DNA of 45,648 bases, from positions 30,001 through 75,648 of the forward strand of contig JAHBMJ010000565.1 of assembly GCA_018398765.1 (NCBI GenBank), in the 5' to 3' direction. The translations under genes and the position numbers were made by a program. The notes beneath the pieces were generated by a model. It did no database searches. It worked only from the letters and a program-made list of their open reading frames with translations, and was not told the DNA's origin. Within the stretch, counting starts at the first letter, position 1. Each line of letters opens with the position of its first letter. This document shows positions 1 through 10,460 of the stretch, one piece after another. Origin of the DNA: Chromera velia. Its lineage: Eukaryota > Sar > Chromeraceae.

Positions 1-493
1 CCAATAGACTTGTCCCGAATCACACGGCAGCTTTCTACAGGACCGAAGGCCGAAAAGTGACTGATTAAACTGTCACGTGTTGTTTGGGGAGGGAGACCAG
101 CAACAAAAAGGCGGCGGGGGTCCTCCTTGCTCCTGTCGAAAATTTTGAGTCCTCCCACAGGAACAGGGGCCTGGAGCACCCGGGGGGGAGCGAAACAAAT
201 GGGGGGAGGCGGTTGATTGGCAGGGGCGGAAAACGACGTGGGGGTTCCTACCCCCTGTCTAGGTTCGTGTTGTTGTTGTCCATTTATCATCTTTGTGTCA
301 GGCATGTGCTTTTTCTTCTTCTGGCTCTCTTCGGCTCTTTGTGGTCTCACGGCCAGCGGTTTGAATACAAAGGGTCATTTCTCAGTCTCACTGTCAGAAT
401 GGACTCCTGCTGCCCTTGTAACGCATTCAACGACAGTCAACGATGCCAGGCAGCTATATATATATATATATAGGGAGACTTGAATCTGACATC

Positions 494-522
494 AATGCGC
501 ATACCCTGGACATTAATTTGTG
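494..522 (+). repeat. Left 29-bp terminal inverted repeat
   Basis: It begins AATGCGCATACC and ends TTAATTTGTG. It is a perfect inverted match to 1848-1876. Confidence 0.8.
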
Positions 523-846
523 GGCCCTTTTCTGGGCCACGCCGCCGGAGCGCCGCGTATTGATGCCCGTCTACCGATACAGATGCAACATGCATGCGAT
601 GAAGATTGCATGCATACATCTGATCATTATATGCCGTCTCCACTGAGGTCTTTTTTTCACGCTCCTGTTATGATCTCTACTGTCAGTGAGAGAGGTCAAG
701 AAGAAAAATGAAAGTCCAAACCCCTATCTGGAAGACTTATCCGGCAGATCCCGAGCTTTAGAGCCCTAAAGGAGCCAATTTTTTTCTTTTGCGGCCGCCC
801 TGAAGCTGGGCAGGGGGGATTGCGGCTTCGCTGCCTATAAGCAACA

Positions 847-1755
847 ATGTGCACACTTCCTCCTTTGTTAATTGAGATCTGGAGGTCGATTCAAAAGGAA
901 GCAGAGGCTGTGTGGATAGACAGAGCACTTCTTGTGCAAGTGTTAGAAGAGAGAAATGAGAAGTTTGCTTGTAGGAAAGTGAAAGCGGGAGACTTTGTGC
1001 CGTATGTCATTACAGGCACCACTGACGAGGGGACTTTCAGAGTGTGGGCAGGGTTGCAGAAAGCGGGCCCCCGAGATGGGGAGAAGAGGGCTTACACGAT
1101 TGCTGAGCATCGCGTGTGGGGGATTCCCGGCCGACACAATTTTAAATTTCATTTCTCTGCAGAATGGGGGACAGATTGGGTAAAATGCATGAAGAGAGAG
1201 ACAGTCCGTCTCTATGTGGTGGATGTTGTTAAGACAGAGGAAGCAGGGTTGAAGGCAGAAACGGATTGGGCACTTGGATTGACAGCTGCTCTCTGGGGTG
1301 AGGGAATAGTGACCAAGGCACGGCCTCAGTTAAAGCATACGCCAGTGAAAGGATCTTTTTTCAGCAAGTTTCACAGCGGGGAGACAGAACTACACACAGT
1401 GGAAACCCTTCTTCGAGTCTGGGGTCCTGAATGGAGGGATCTCTTGATAGATGAGCAAGGTGTGTGGATGGGAGAGCTGAAACTCTTATGGTTGCACGTA
1501 AAAGCCTTGTGTTTTAAATGCGAAGGCCCCCTTAGAGTCTGCGGGGGAGTCCGGAGATGCAACAGAATGCTTCCTTCCGCTGAGACTGAACCTTCCAGGC
1601 CGGCTCATCGCCCTGTCACGCAGTGTGAAATCTGTCGTGCAAACCCCGCACACCCCCCTTGCTTTGGAGATGAGCGGTGCACCCAGGGAGAGAACAGAGA
1701 AATCAGACTTTGTGTCACAAATTGCAAGGAAAGAAAAGTTTCATGTCAATGTTAA
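847..1755 (+). CDS. Unrecognised 302-aa protein with Cys-rich C-terminus
   Basis: A single open frame from ATG to TAA inside the 29-bp inverted repeats. I do not recognise the family. The N-terminal two thirds (about residues 1-215) is rich in Trp and charged residues and looks like a folded, soluble domain with no signal peptide or membrane segment. The last 90 residues contain many cysteines: a CFKC pair near residue 221, two more Cys within 16 residues, a CEIC pair near 257, and five further Cys towards the C-terminus. The spacing suggests one or two zinc-binding ribbons or knuckles, a common DNA- or RNA-binding device in element-encoded proteins. No intron is needed to keep it open. The start is the first ATG of the frame; a TATAA-like string lies only about 10 bp upstream, so the true start or transcription start is uncertain. 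Function unknown. Confidence 0.55.
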   Translation: MCTLPPLLIEIWRSIQKEAEAVWIDRALLVQVLEERNEKFACRKVKAGDFVPYVITGTTDEGTFRVWAGLQKAGPRDGEKRAYTIAEHRVWGIPGRHNFKFHFSAEWGTDWVKCMKRETVRLYVVDVVKTEEAGLKAETDWALGLTAALWGEGIVTKARPQLKHTPVKGSFFSKFHSGETELHTVETLLRVWGPEWRDLLIDEQGVWMGELKLLWLHVKALCFKCEGPLRVCGGVRRCNRMLPSAETEPSRPAHRPVTQCEICRANPAHPPCFGDERCTQGENREIRLCVTNCKERKVSCQC

Positions 1756-1847
1756 ATGACAGTAAATGATTTGAAAAGTAAATTTTCTTCAGGACTAGAT
1801 TTCTTTAAAGTTGAATGCATCTATAATTTATTTTTTATAAAAATGCA

Positions 1848-1876
1848 CACAAATTAATGTCCAGGGTATGCGCATT
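1848..1876 (-). repeat. Right 29-bp terminal inverted repeat
   Basis: This is the exact reverse complement of 494-522, 93 bp downstream of the stop codon of the 847-1755 ORF. Confidence 0.8.
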
Positions 1877-2360
1877 ATAATTTTCGTGCATGCATGCATG
1901 CATGCCGTCCGTATATATATATATATATATATATGGCAGTGTATTCATGCATGCAAAAAAAAAAGAAAAAAAAAACAAATACAGATTCGATCAATTGAAG
2001 GTGCCAACCGATAGAGCTGCATGGCCTTTCGATCTGCACGCAAGCATGAGTGGAATGAAGCAGGCAGATCCATCCAAGAAGCTGCTAGATCATCCCACAT
2101 TCCCTACAGCTCTTTCCAAACTGGACCTGGGTGCCCGACTTTGCAGTGAACCCCCGCTACCTAGCTCATTGATCGACATTAAAGTTACTCTTGCGCTCAG
2201 ACTGTTCATGCACAATCTGAGTGTGAAAGGGGATCAAGGCAGAGCTATATAGCAAGCAGGAAGACCCACAAAAGAGCAGACAGGGCATGGAGAAGCCTCC
2301 TGGCAGTTTTTTTTGCTCACTGGTGCATTGACTGGTTGGGTGATCAGACTGTCACAGGCT
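1877..2360. other. Spacer with CATG and AT microsatellites
   Basis: Holds a short CATG repeat (about 1888-1903), an AT dinucleotide tract (1912-1934) and an A-rich run (1955-1977). The rest is unique sequence just upstream of the PI-PLC-like gene and probably includes its promoter, but no specific element can be identified. Confidence 0.4.
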
Positions 2361-2472
2361 TGTGTGCGGTCGTTCTCAAACACTCTTGAAAAGCCTTCCT
2401 TCAACTGGTTTCGATTCGACTGACGGAATGTCCAGCTTCTTCTTTTGTGCCAAGACTCACCAGCGCACTTCA

Positions 2473-5104
2473 ATGGGTGGCAAGAGCAGTGCACTTCTTT
2501 CGTTTCTCGCAGTCCTCTCCCTTCTTCCTGCAACAGAAGGTAGAAAGATGACGAGACAAAGAACCGACACCTCATTGTCGCTTCTTCAAAAAGACACCGA
2601 GACAGCCGGCCCCCCTGCATACACAGACCCCACCTATAATGACATCCTCCTGAGGGACTGGCCACTTCTGATGACTCACAACGCAGGTACGGCAGGGACA
2701 GGGTGATCGACATGCATATATATGCACACATGTCAACTCGGCACTCTTGACGCACATACATATATATAGTACACATGCACATGCACATGCACATGCATGC
2801 ATATAAGTCGTTCTTCAGCGCATTGTTTTCTAAAGGCTTCGGTTCTTTTTTTTGTGTTTTAGATGCACCTTCTGGTGATTCGCACCGCACACACTGGTTA
2901 TCAGGTGTCTATCAGGATGCGAATGGCAAGAAACCCAGGCAATAGGTTTTATGTGTACGTTGTCCTCCTTTTCTGCTTGAAGGCCCTTAAAATAAATCCC
3001 TTGCACGATCGTCCCCCCTCCTGCAGGCACAGGGTATCACGACAGCTGGATGCCCTACAAGGAGAGGGTGATGGACAACCAGGACGGATCGTTCAGCATG
3101 CAATTCAAGTGCGGTGCGAGGGTTCTTGACGCACGCCCGATTCTGTATCCTGAGTACCAAGAGAAGTCCTGGCCCTGGTCGGACCCCGAGACCGTCCCGG
3201 CACAGATGTACTGGCGTCATGGGGCCTTCACTGTAGACGATGCAACCGTTGAAGAGACCCTTCAGGAGATTTTGGACTGGGCGGAAAAGAACCCGAATGA
3301 TATTGTGATTTTGGGATTGAAGAGATTTACAACAGACAAGAAGCATCATAAAGGCCTCAATGGGAGGGAGCAGTATAGAATGGCAAAAGAGAAGATGATT
3401 GAGGTGATGAATCAGTTGAAAATCCCATTTTACGACGATGGGGGGGGATGTGCGGCGTTGAACGGCCTCACTGTTGCGAAGGCATATGCCTACTCTGCCC
3501 TTCCCCCCAGAGAGGGCGGCGGGGTGGACTTCTCGGCTCTTGGCCAGCCTCGTAAGATGAGGGGACCCAATGGTGGTACGTCGGTTGATTTAATTCTTGT
3601 TTGTCTTCCTTAATTTTTGTTGTTTTTCTTTTCGAAGGCAGTGAGCAAAGTGGGGTGATGTATGGGCGGTATTTCGTTTGTTTATGTACGTGTGGAAGCT
3701 CTTTTGTTTGTTTTTTCGAATCGTCTCTGCCCACTTAGAAACACTGGAGGAAAACAATCAATAGATAGAGCAGTTTGCTTCCCTTCATTTGCTAAGTCCC
3801 TTTCGTTTCTTTCTATGCTGCCTCTTCTGAAATCTCAAGAGAGCCAGCCCATCGACGCTGGAAAAAGAAGAAGGAGGAGACGAGGAAAAAAAAAAAGAAG
3901 AAGACGAAGAAGAAGAAAAAGCCTCCTGAAACACCGAGGAGGAAACAGAAACACATGCAGAGCATTTCGGGAATTGGATGTGGACGTCAACGTCCAAACG
4001 AGCTGGCTGACTTCCTTCCCTGCTCCCCTGCTCCTTCCCCTGCAGGTCACGTGCTTGGCATCATCAACTGTCAGGATTCCAACTGGCAGGACAAGTACGG
4101 GTGTTACCTGAAGAAGGAGAACCTGCCGGATGACTTGGGGTCCTCTGCAGAGGAGAGGGAAGAACTCTCTTTCCATCAACAGAAAGAAAGACAGACTGAG
4201 AAGAAGCAGACCACACAGCCAGAGAGAATGGCCGGATTTGACATGGACACACCGATAGAGGACCTGACGGCAGAGCAGATAGACACTTTGTTCCACATCG
4301 CATCGAGACTCAACACAACCTCCGGAGACCTTCAGACCCATTCAGAAGCCTTAGCCGTCTCCCCGGCAAGCTCCTTTCTTGACAAAAGAGAAGAAGAAAA
4401 CGACAGAAAAGAAACAGAGAAGTCTGCGTTTTTCAAAAAAGCATGGAAAGCCTGGGACGACATTAACGATTACCCCGACTACATATGTTCAAGTTCCAAA
4501 CACAAAAAGAGCCAACCCGCCTTTAGCCAAATGTGGCAGTACTGTCAGGCCCACTTCGACCCTTCAGTCAAACCCCGCAGCAACCGGATGTTCATCCAAC
4601 AGGTATTCTGGCAACAGACTGCCCACACACTCGTGTGGACTGTGGCCCTTCACCAGTCTATTCTGGAGGACATTCTGGATTCGAAAATTAACAAGCGACT
4701 TGGGATCAATCTGGTGAAGTCTGCAGGAACAGAGGATGACCCCTCCTTCGTCGCAGGGTCGGTCGGTCGGTCGGGCGGATTCTCGTGGATGCAGTCTGGG
4801 ATGATAGAAAGAAAATCATGTGTTTCCCTTAGTTTCTTCGTTTCGATCTATCTGCCCTTTGGTGCTTCTTCTGCCCATACACATGTCGTCTTGCGGGTTG
4901 CCGAGTAGATTGCGTGGAAAACAAACGGAGTTGAATGCCATTCTATTAATATGTGACCGAACAAGTTTCCTCCTACTTGCATGCAGGTCGGTCAACTGGC
5001 TGATGGTCGACAACATCTGCACCGTGGGTGTCCAAGAGCTGAAGGCGGGCATCGTCTTTCATCAGAACAGGGTCGTACAGGCAGCAAGAGACAGCAAGGC
5101 CTAG
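2473..5104 (+). CDS. Secreted PI-PLC X-domain-like phosphodiesterase, four exons
   Basis: Inferred exons are 2473-2686, 3027-3575, 4046-4757 and 4987-5104. All junctions are GT-AG, the phases agree, and the product is 530 aa. The ATG at 2473 gives a classical signal peptide (residues 1 to about 23: basic, Leu-rich, ending near ATEG); in-frame ATGs at 2362 and 2428 would bury it. The PI-PLC X fold follows: MTHNAG with His69 (first catalytic His), CGARVLDARP near residues 100-109 (Arg and Asp of the active site), and WRHG with His136 (second catalytic His), followed by the NPNDIVIL strand typical of the family. These enzymes cleave phosphoinositide or GPI head groups by acid-base catalysis with two His. 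The C-terminal half (about residues 275-530) has a charged, Gln/Glu-rich linker and an unassigned domain. No PI-PLC Y, C2 or PH domain is seen, so it resembles the small secreted PLC-like group rather than signalling PLCs. Confidence 0.8.
2687..3026 (+). other. Intron 1 of the PI-PLC-like gene
   Basis: Donor GTACGG after CGCAG and acceptor CTCCTGCAG. The phase-1 junction restores MTHNAG-TGYHDS across the first catalytic His. It contains an ACATGC repeat near 2773-2798. Confidence 0.8.
3576..4045 (+). other. Intron 2 of the PI-PLC-like gene
   Basis: Donor GTACGT and acceptor CCCTGCAG, phase 1, preceded by a pyrimidine-rich stretch. An A/G-rich GAAGAA tract at 3863-3925 creates spurious Lys/Arg-rich frames. 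Confidence 0.75.
4758..4986 (+). other. Intron 3 of the PI-PLC-like gene, with repeated boundary
   Basis: The donor lies within GGTCGGTCGGTCGG and the acceptor is GCATGCAG followed by GTCGGTC. The same GTCGGTC motif therefore sits on both sides of the intron. The phase-2 solution joins AG-SVNWLMVD and runs to the stop at 5104. The exact donor is ambiguous by one repeat unit. Confidence 0.6.
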
Positions 5105-5990
5105 CTGGCAGACCTCCTTCCTCGAGATCTTTTCTTGAAGGCGTCTCTTGGGCCTTGGCTTTGTGAAAACCATCCTGTACCCTCTTAAAAATGAAGATCC
5201 AGATAAAGACTGAAAAGAGGCTTCTTCAAATTGAATAAAAATATACAAAAACAATATACACAGAATGGAAGACTCCCCAAGAAGAGTCCAGGAAGGCAAA
5301 CAAAAAAAGAATTAATAAAAAAACTTTGAACTGGACTTTGAAGGAAAAAATATGGATCAATAAATTTGTAAATCAATGAATAAACGTAGGACTATGTCTT
5401 GGGACTAGACATGTCATTGATCATTTTATCTCCAAGCCTCGGTTGCGAACGAACTGCATGCATAGGTTGCCGTTTGTTTCTGGTTTCGGAGACTCAAGGC
5501 TAAACCGTCATTAAGTAAAGTCAGTAAGAAAGGAATGCATGAATGACTAAACTTAAATAAATAAAAAAAATAATATGGTTGGCTAATATCTAGAGGTAAC
5601 ATTTAAAAAGATGCAAAATACTTGGAATATGCATTGAAACACCCAAACAACGGTTATTTGACAGTTATACAGGAATTTCTTTAAAAAAGAAGAACTGGTT
5701 CATGATTTTATTTTAATGTTACCCCTATAAGGTCAACTATATAGTGAGCTAGGTTTAATGGGTTAATTAGGTTAGGTTCGCCGCTAGGTTCACAGGTTCA
5801 AGTTTTAGGTTCAAAAAAATAATAGGTTTCATAACCTAAGATTCAAAAACTAGTAAGTTGTAGTCTTCTTTATATATTAAGTGTATAGGAAAAGATTTAG
5901 CTAAAAACACCCAAAAGCTATAGTGACTTTCATACCTGTGAAAAATGAGTTTTTTTAGTTTGAGTTTATCAAACAGTAACAAACAATATG
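5105..5990. other. AT-rich intergenic region
   Basis: 3' flank of the PI-PLC-like gene, with several AATAAA-like strings (for example near 5234, 5312 and 5380) that could serve polyadenylation. A cluster of AGGTT motifs occurs at 5770-5830. I see no gene. Confidence 0.4.
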
Positions 5991-5995
5991 AGGGA

Positions 5996-6280
5996 CTATA
6001 AAAAAGGAACAAAATCGGTTCTGCAGTTTTTTAAAATGTACTGAACGTTTTCTTTGGTTACTTCATAAGTGTCGGCGTCAGCCCCACTCTGATCGACTAA
6101 GTCAGACTCACCGGTTACTAGTGTCTCAGTCACATTGTCAGTGGCTGTTGAGGGATCCCTGATCTGCCAATCTCTCTTCATACTCTCATCAGTCAAAGTA
6201 CCGGGGCCCCCCCAGACTAAAGAAAGTCCCCCGAGCAGAGAGTAGGGCCAGAGGTGTTTACTTGAATGAACGGCCCCCAC
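5996..6280 (-). CDS. Possible downstream exon of the secreted hypothetical gene
   Basis: An open minus-strand frame whose second half is acidic and coding-like, with Thr/Asp/Glu-rich sequence such as TENVTETL-type composition and EVTKENVQYIL. It lies directly after the stop of the 6293-6901 frame and may belong to the same gene through an intron I cannot place. No family is recognised. Equally it may be chance. Confidence 0.3.
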   Translation of the reverse strand: MGAVHSSKHLWPYSLLGGLSLVWGGPGTLTDESMKRDWQIRDPSTATDNVTETLVTGESDLVDQSGADADTYEVTKENVQYILKNCRTDFVPFL

Positions 6281-6292
6281 TCTGGAGAACAG

Positions 6293-7517
6293 TCATTCAG
6301 GGTGGTGAGAACAATAGAGTTTCCCCCCAAAGTCCACAAACACATGCCTCCCACACAGACCCTCCACCATCTGTGCTTGACATATGAATTTCCCATCCTC
6401 TTTCATTTCCTCCACCGTCTTCCCATTCAGCACCAGGGGCCAGAGGAAATGAGGACCAGGGCATAAGGGGTGGGGGCTGTTTAGCGTGACGTGTCCCGGA
6501 GTAATGCCCGCCAATCTTGCCCTACTCTGAGAAGTCCAGTCAGGATAGTAGAACTCTATGCCAATCTTCAAGTCTCCCAACCTCTTCACTGGAAACATGT
6601 CCTCTTCTGCTAAAATAATAATTATTATTGTCTTTCGGAGATCAAAGATGGGACATACAGCAGAAATCGTACTTAGGATTGCACCTATATCGATGATTGC
6701 CCTGTCTGGTGTCGCACTTTTTGGTGTCACCCACCACAGCCGAGACAAAATGCTCTCCCCACTCGCTTCTTTTATGGAGGCTTTGATCTCAATCAGATGA
6801 ATTTTCTCTTCCTCCTTCAGGACTCGGACATGAATTTTAATTGATGTCTTCGGTCTCTGCCTGTAGGCCTTCGGGGGGAACACATGCATGCAGCAACACA
6901 CCAGAAGAGAACATCATCAACCTTCACACCGCAATTTCCTTGAGACAGAAGAATCCCAGCGATGCCCACCTCAAATCGCGGTGTGGAGTTGAGGTGTCTT
7001 TGGGCACGTTTTGCAAACATACACCCGTCACGAGGGTATTGGGAGCATCTTGCTCACCACTGCCCCCGCCATCCCATGGGTAATTCGAACGAGACGTCCA
7101 CCTGTCTCCCTGGCAAGCACGCTCGGAAACCCCCGGAGGGAGAAGCAAGACGTACAACACCTCATATCCGACCGTCCACCCACTGGCAGGTCCTTGCATC
7201 TCCCCCCCCACATTGTCAACCTTCTCTTCAAGCACCTTCCGCATTCGAGCCCCCTCCTCATAGACAAGCTGCGCAAGTCTGCAGAGCTCTCTCAACGAAA
7301 TTCCCAGAGGGACCATGAACCACGCATGAGCCAGGCCCTCGTGGACCCGGTAAACGCCCCCACCTGGAAATCTTGCGCCGTGTCCAGTCAAAGAGGCACT
7401 GACAGTGGCTGACGCACCTGCACAATCCCCAGCAAATGAGAGAAAAGGAACAAACAACACAAAAGACGAAACAAGAGAAAAAACATGCATCGCAAGAAAA
7501 CCATATCGGCCAGACAT
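6293..7517 (-). CDS. Secreted hypothetical protein, two exons
   Basis: Exon 1 starts at 7517 and encodes a strong signal peptide (the hydrophobic stretch HVFSLVSSFVLFVPFLSFAG ends near residue 30). A domain of about 165 residues follows, with a helical LRELCRLAQLVYEEG segment. A small intron of about 60 nt near 6866-6926, with a GTGAAG donor and a CCTACAG acceptor, keeps phase and joins this frame to 6293-6865. That gives a product of about 400 aa ending LYCSHHPE. The second half is basic then mixed, and contains a run of five Ile encoded by an AAT/ATT repeat at 6608-6628. No known domain is recognised. The signal peptide implies the secretory pathway or, in an alga with a complex plastid, possibly plastid import. 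The intron and the 3' end are tentative. Confidence 0.45.
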
Positions 7518-7652
7518 GATACAATCGCGGCCCCGACTTCCCCGCAGACGGCTTCGTAGACAGGAGACGAGGAATGCGCAGACGTGTTTGTGAGTGAAGT
7601 GTGTCAGCGTATGGTCATCTTGGTCTTTCTCTGCTTGTGAGATGTCTTGTTT

Positions 7653-7991
7653 TTAGAATGTAAGTTGTGTGATATTCATCTTTTTTTTTGTGGCTTTAAT
7701 TAATATTTCATATAATCTGCCTGCAGGGTTTTGAGGTTTCTCCACCGTGACGCTCTGCCGGTCATTGCAGTTGTTCTTGATTGCGTCCATGCGGGCCTTC
7801 AGGTCCCTTTTCGACACCGGACTGCATGGGTGTGCGCCCATATACTCCGCCAGAGTTGAAGAGGCTCCATGGGCCATTAAACTGAGGTTTTGCGGAGGTC
7901 TGAAACCCAAAGACTTCACCCATCTCGAAAACGCCGAGAAAGTGTGCACTCTATTGTAGAGATGCAAGCGTAGATTTTGGGGGGACGGCAC
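7653..7991 (-). CDS. Possible exon, hypothetical
   Basis: A minus-strand open frame lying upstream of the secreted hypothetical gene. Its middle part (KRDLKARMDAIKNN and the segment before it) looks coding, and an acceptor-like ACAATAG precedes the frame near 7953. A donor-like junction is not certain. No family recognised. It could be an exon of a gene extending to 9.9 kb or a chance frame. Confidence 0.3.
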   Translation of the reverse strand: MPSPQNLRLHLYNRVHTFSAFSRWVKSLGFRPPQNLSLMAHGASSTLAEYMGAHPCSPVSKRDLKARMDAIKNNCNDRQSVTVEKPQNPAGRLYEILIKATKKKMNITQLTF

Positions 7992-8040
7992 AAATGAATT
8001 CGTTACAGAGAGAAATACTTACTGTACTAAGCCCAAAATA

Positions 8041-8640
8041 CCCCCCCCCCCCCCCCTCTCTCTCTTCCTCCCCCCCACTTCACACACACACACCGAGGCT
8101 GCAGGTTTCTGACTGATAAACAGTCTATATGTTTCTCTCCTTTCTCTCTTCTTCTTACGTGCATTGACAGACAGAGTGTCCTGACTGATACTTTGAGCGA
8201 TACTCACTTTTTGTTTTCTCTTCTTAAAAAAGACCACCAGATCGACAGACTACATGTTCATTTTATCTCACTCCTTTCTATCATGTACACCACAGACAGA
8301 CTATAAGTTTTTTTTTTCTGTCCACGGACGGACCACATGTTTCTTTTTTTCTTCCCCCTTAACAGACAGACAGACTATATGTTTCTTCTTCTTCTCCTTC
8401 TTTTTCTTCATGAATACGACAGACAAAAAGAAAGAAAGAATAAAGACAAAAGAACACTACGAACAATCAAACAGTGTAGACAGGGGGCCCGAAAGATAGA
8501 CAGACAGACAGACAGACGGACAGACTATATGTTAGACAGACAAACAGACAGACAGACAGATAGGGAGGCAGACAGACAGCTGGACAGCCTACCGGACAAT
8601 TTATTTTTTTCTTTTTTTCTGTTTGCTTCTATATTCTTCA
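8041..8640. repeat. Simple-sequence block: poly-C, CT-rich and GACA repeats
   Basis: Contains a 16-nt C run at 8041-8056, CT-rich stretches, and recurring ACAGACAGACTATATGTT motifs (about 8360-8535) that merge into a GACA microsatellite at 8498-8580. Frames crossing it only encode repeated Asp-Arg-Gln-Thr and are not genes. Confidence 0.75.
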
Positions 8641-9195
8641 TCTAGACAGACAAAGAGTTCAACACGACAGAGAGAAGGAGCTGCACCAAAAGAATCTATT
8701 TGTCTTTTGAAAAGCAGAGAAATAGAGAAACTTTCACTCCAAAAGACACATCAACACATGCTCTGTCGAAAAATCACATGTAAATTTGTATGTATATCTT
8801 TCACAGTATGTATGTTTTTTATATATGTAACAAAAAGTCTTAGAGTATGTTGGAATGTGCATGCATTGTATGACATCGGCAGAACAAGAAGCGTTTCGGA
8901 GAAACAGGAGAAACAAGAAAGGAATCAATGAGGGAGAAGAAGGAAAGGTTCCACGCATCCCAAATTTAGATCCAAAAAAACCAACATCGCACCATCAGAG
9001 AGAGAGCCATTCACATATTTCACAGACGCCCATATTGTTCAGAAAATTCCGATATCCCCACATATTTGGGTGCTTTATACACACTGACCTGCGTAAATGA
9101 TCGAGATGGGCAGAGAGGTAGATTTGCTTCTGTAGGATTCCTTTCATGAGTGCGGGTACCGCAAAACTTGCAACCAGGCGTGTCTCCCATCCCTC

Positions 9196-9860
9196 CTACT
9201 CCTTCATCAACAGCTGTCTGACCTCAGCTTCCTCTTGAACACATTGCCCTAGTTGACCCCACTCGGAGTCCACACCCCAGACCATCTCCCAGGGTGTGTT
9301 GGTGGTAGAAGTGTTATTTTTCTTCCATGTGTAGCTATGGATCAGATGCCGTACTATGTGGATGACAGAATAAGAAATATCCTTCTGCATGAACAACGCT
9401 GCAGAGGGCTCTGTGGCACCAACTCTGCATGACTTCTTCCTTCACTGTCGCAACTGTGATTGCAGAGTCTCGTGCGAGAGTCAGGGCATCAGTGGGACGA
9501 ACGGGCTTGGGTGGGACCACAGGAAGCTGACCAGAGAGCTTCTTTGTGTGATATGAATTTGGATTGGGGGACTCACTGAGGCCCTGGTCACTGATTGTGC
9601 CGATCCCTCTGTGCCTTTCCACGGGCAGCCTCAAATACTGCTTTCCCTTCACGTGCTTTGCCACAGAGAATGTGTGACAACGCTGGCCCACAGCCCGTTT
9701 TGCATCTGTACCAGACGTACGCCTTCCTCTGCCAGTTTGTTTTCTATTTCATCAGATTCTGTGATATCAACAAGAGGACTGTTGATGGGCAGAGTTTCTT
9801 CTCCGTTTACCTGCCGTTGTCCCTCTTCAAAGGACGTGTTTGAGGAGGCCATATATATAT
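9196..9860 (-). pseudogene. Frame-broken hypothetical coding region
   Basis: Three minus-strand frames follow each other and together look like one coding segment. The first covers 9850-9650 (acidic, with ESDEIENKLAEEGVRL), the second 9691-9400 (SGQLPVVPPKPVRPTDAL), and the third 9396-9196 (TPWEMVWGVDSEWGQLG, stop at 9196). Frame changes occur near 9660 and 9400 without good splice sites, so I call it a pseudogene or a region with small indels. An AT dinucleotide tract (9850-9871) sits at its 5' edge. No family recognised. Unannotated introns are an alternative explanation. Confidence 0.3.
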
Positions 9861-10262
9861 ATATATATATATGAACAACACTGTGCAACACCCCCTGAAG
9901 TTCGGGCAACAGTTGTTTGGGAAAGCACGGATTGAAGGTAGCTCTCTATACGTCCGAAAAGGCTTTTTTTGGGTGTTCCGAAACGAACTGGATGATCGGT
10001 GAGGCACATACCAGCAAGGCAGCATGCACGTGGTCTTAGAAAGGGCCGTGATATCCCTTAAGATATGTATATACAGGTGTACAGAGAATTGGTAATTTTG
10101 TATGATGAAAATGCATGTTGCAAAGAAGTTTGGTATATAGGTCCGTGCATGCATGCGAACGCGCTTCCACGAAACCGAGTTGACATGCAAACATGCAGTA
10201 CATCAGTTTATGTTGTGTGCCCCCCAAATTTTTTTTTGCGGGGCCTTGCATGCATGCAACCA

Positions 10263-10460
10263 ATTTTTCGATGCGTATATATATATACTAGCCTGGCCTG
10301 TTAAAAAAAGGAGCCGGTCAAGACTGCCAGGCTCATCAAATATCCCTGCCCATCAAACAATATATAGCCTGGCCCGGCCGTCAAATATCTCTGGCCCGTC
10401 AAATATTCCTGGCCCGTCAAACATTTATATATAGCCCGTCAAATGCATGTCCCCAGCCGG
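10263..10460. repeat. Short tandem repeat with TGGCCCGTCAAAT units
   Basis: The motif (C)TGGCCCGTCAAATAT recurs about six times in variant form between 10318 and 10446, interrupted by TATATA runs. This is a degenerate tandem repeat of roughly 17 bp. Confidence 0.6.

Larger units (their letters stand above)
494..1876. mobile_element. Inverted-repeat-bounded unit carrying one ORF (candidate novel TIR element)
   Basis: Positions 494-522 and 1848-1876 are exact reverse complements over 29 bp, with mismatches immediately on either side. The repeats enclose 1,383 bp whose only substantial ORF is the 302-aa frame at 847-1755. Outside each repeat lies an AT dinucleotide tract (about 454-471 and 1912-1934). 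I see no convincing target-site duplication next to the repeats and no DDE transposase motifs in the enclosed protein. It could be a small DNA transposon with an unfamiliar transposase, a non-autonomous element that captured a gene, or an old element whose target duplication has decayed. Confidence 0.55.

Noticed and set aside
3662-4111. Lys/Arg-rich plus-strand ORF
   Set aside because: It reads through intron 2 of the PI-PLC-like gene and its GAAGAA tract; the spliced model uses another start for exon 3.
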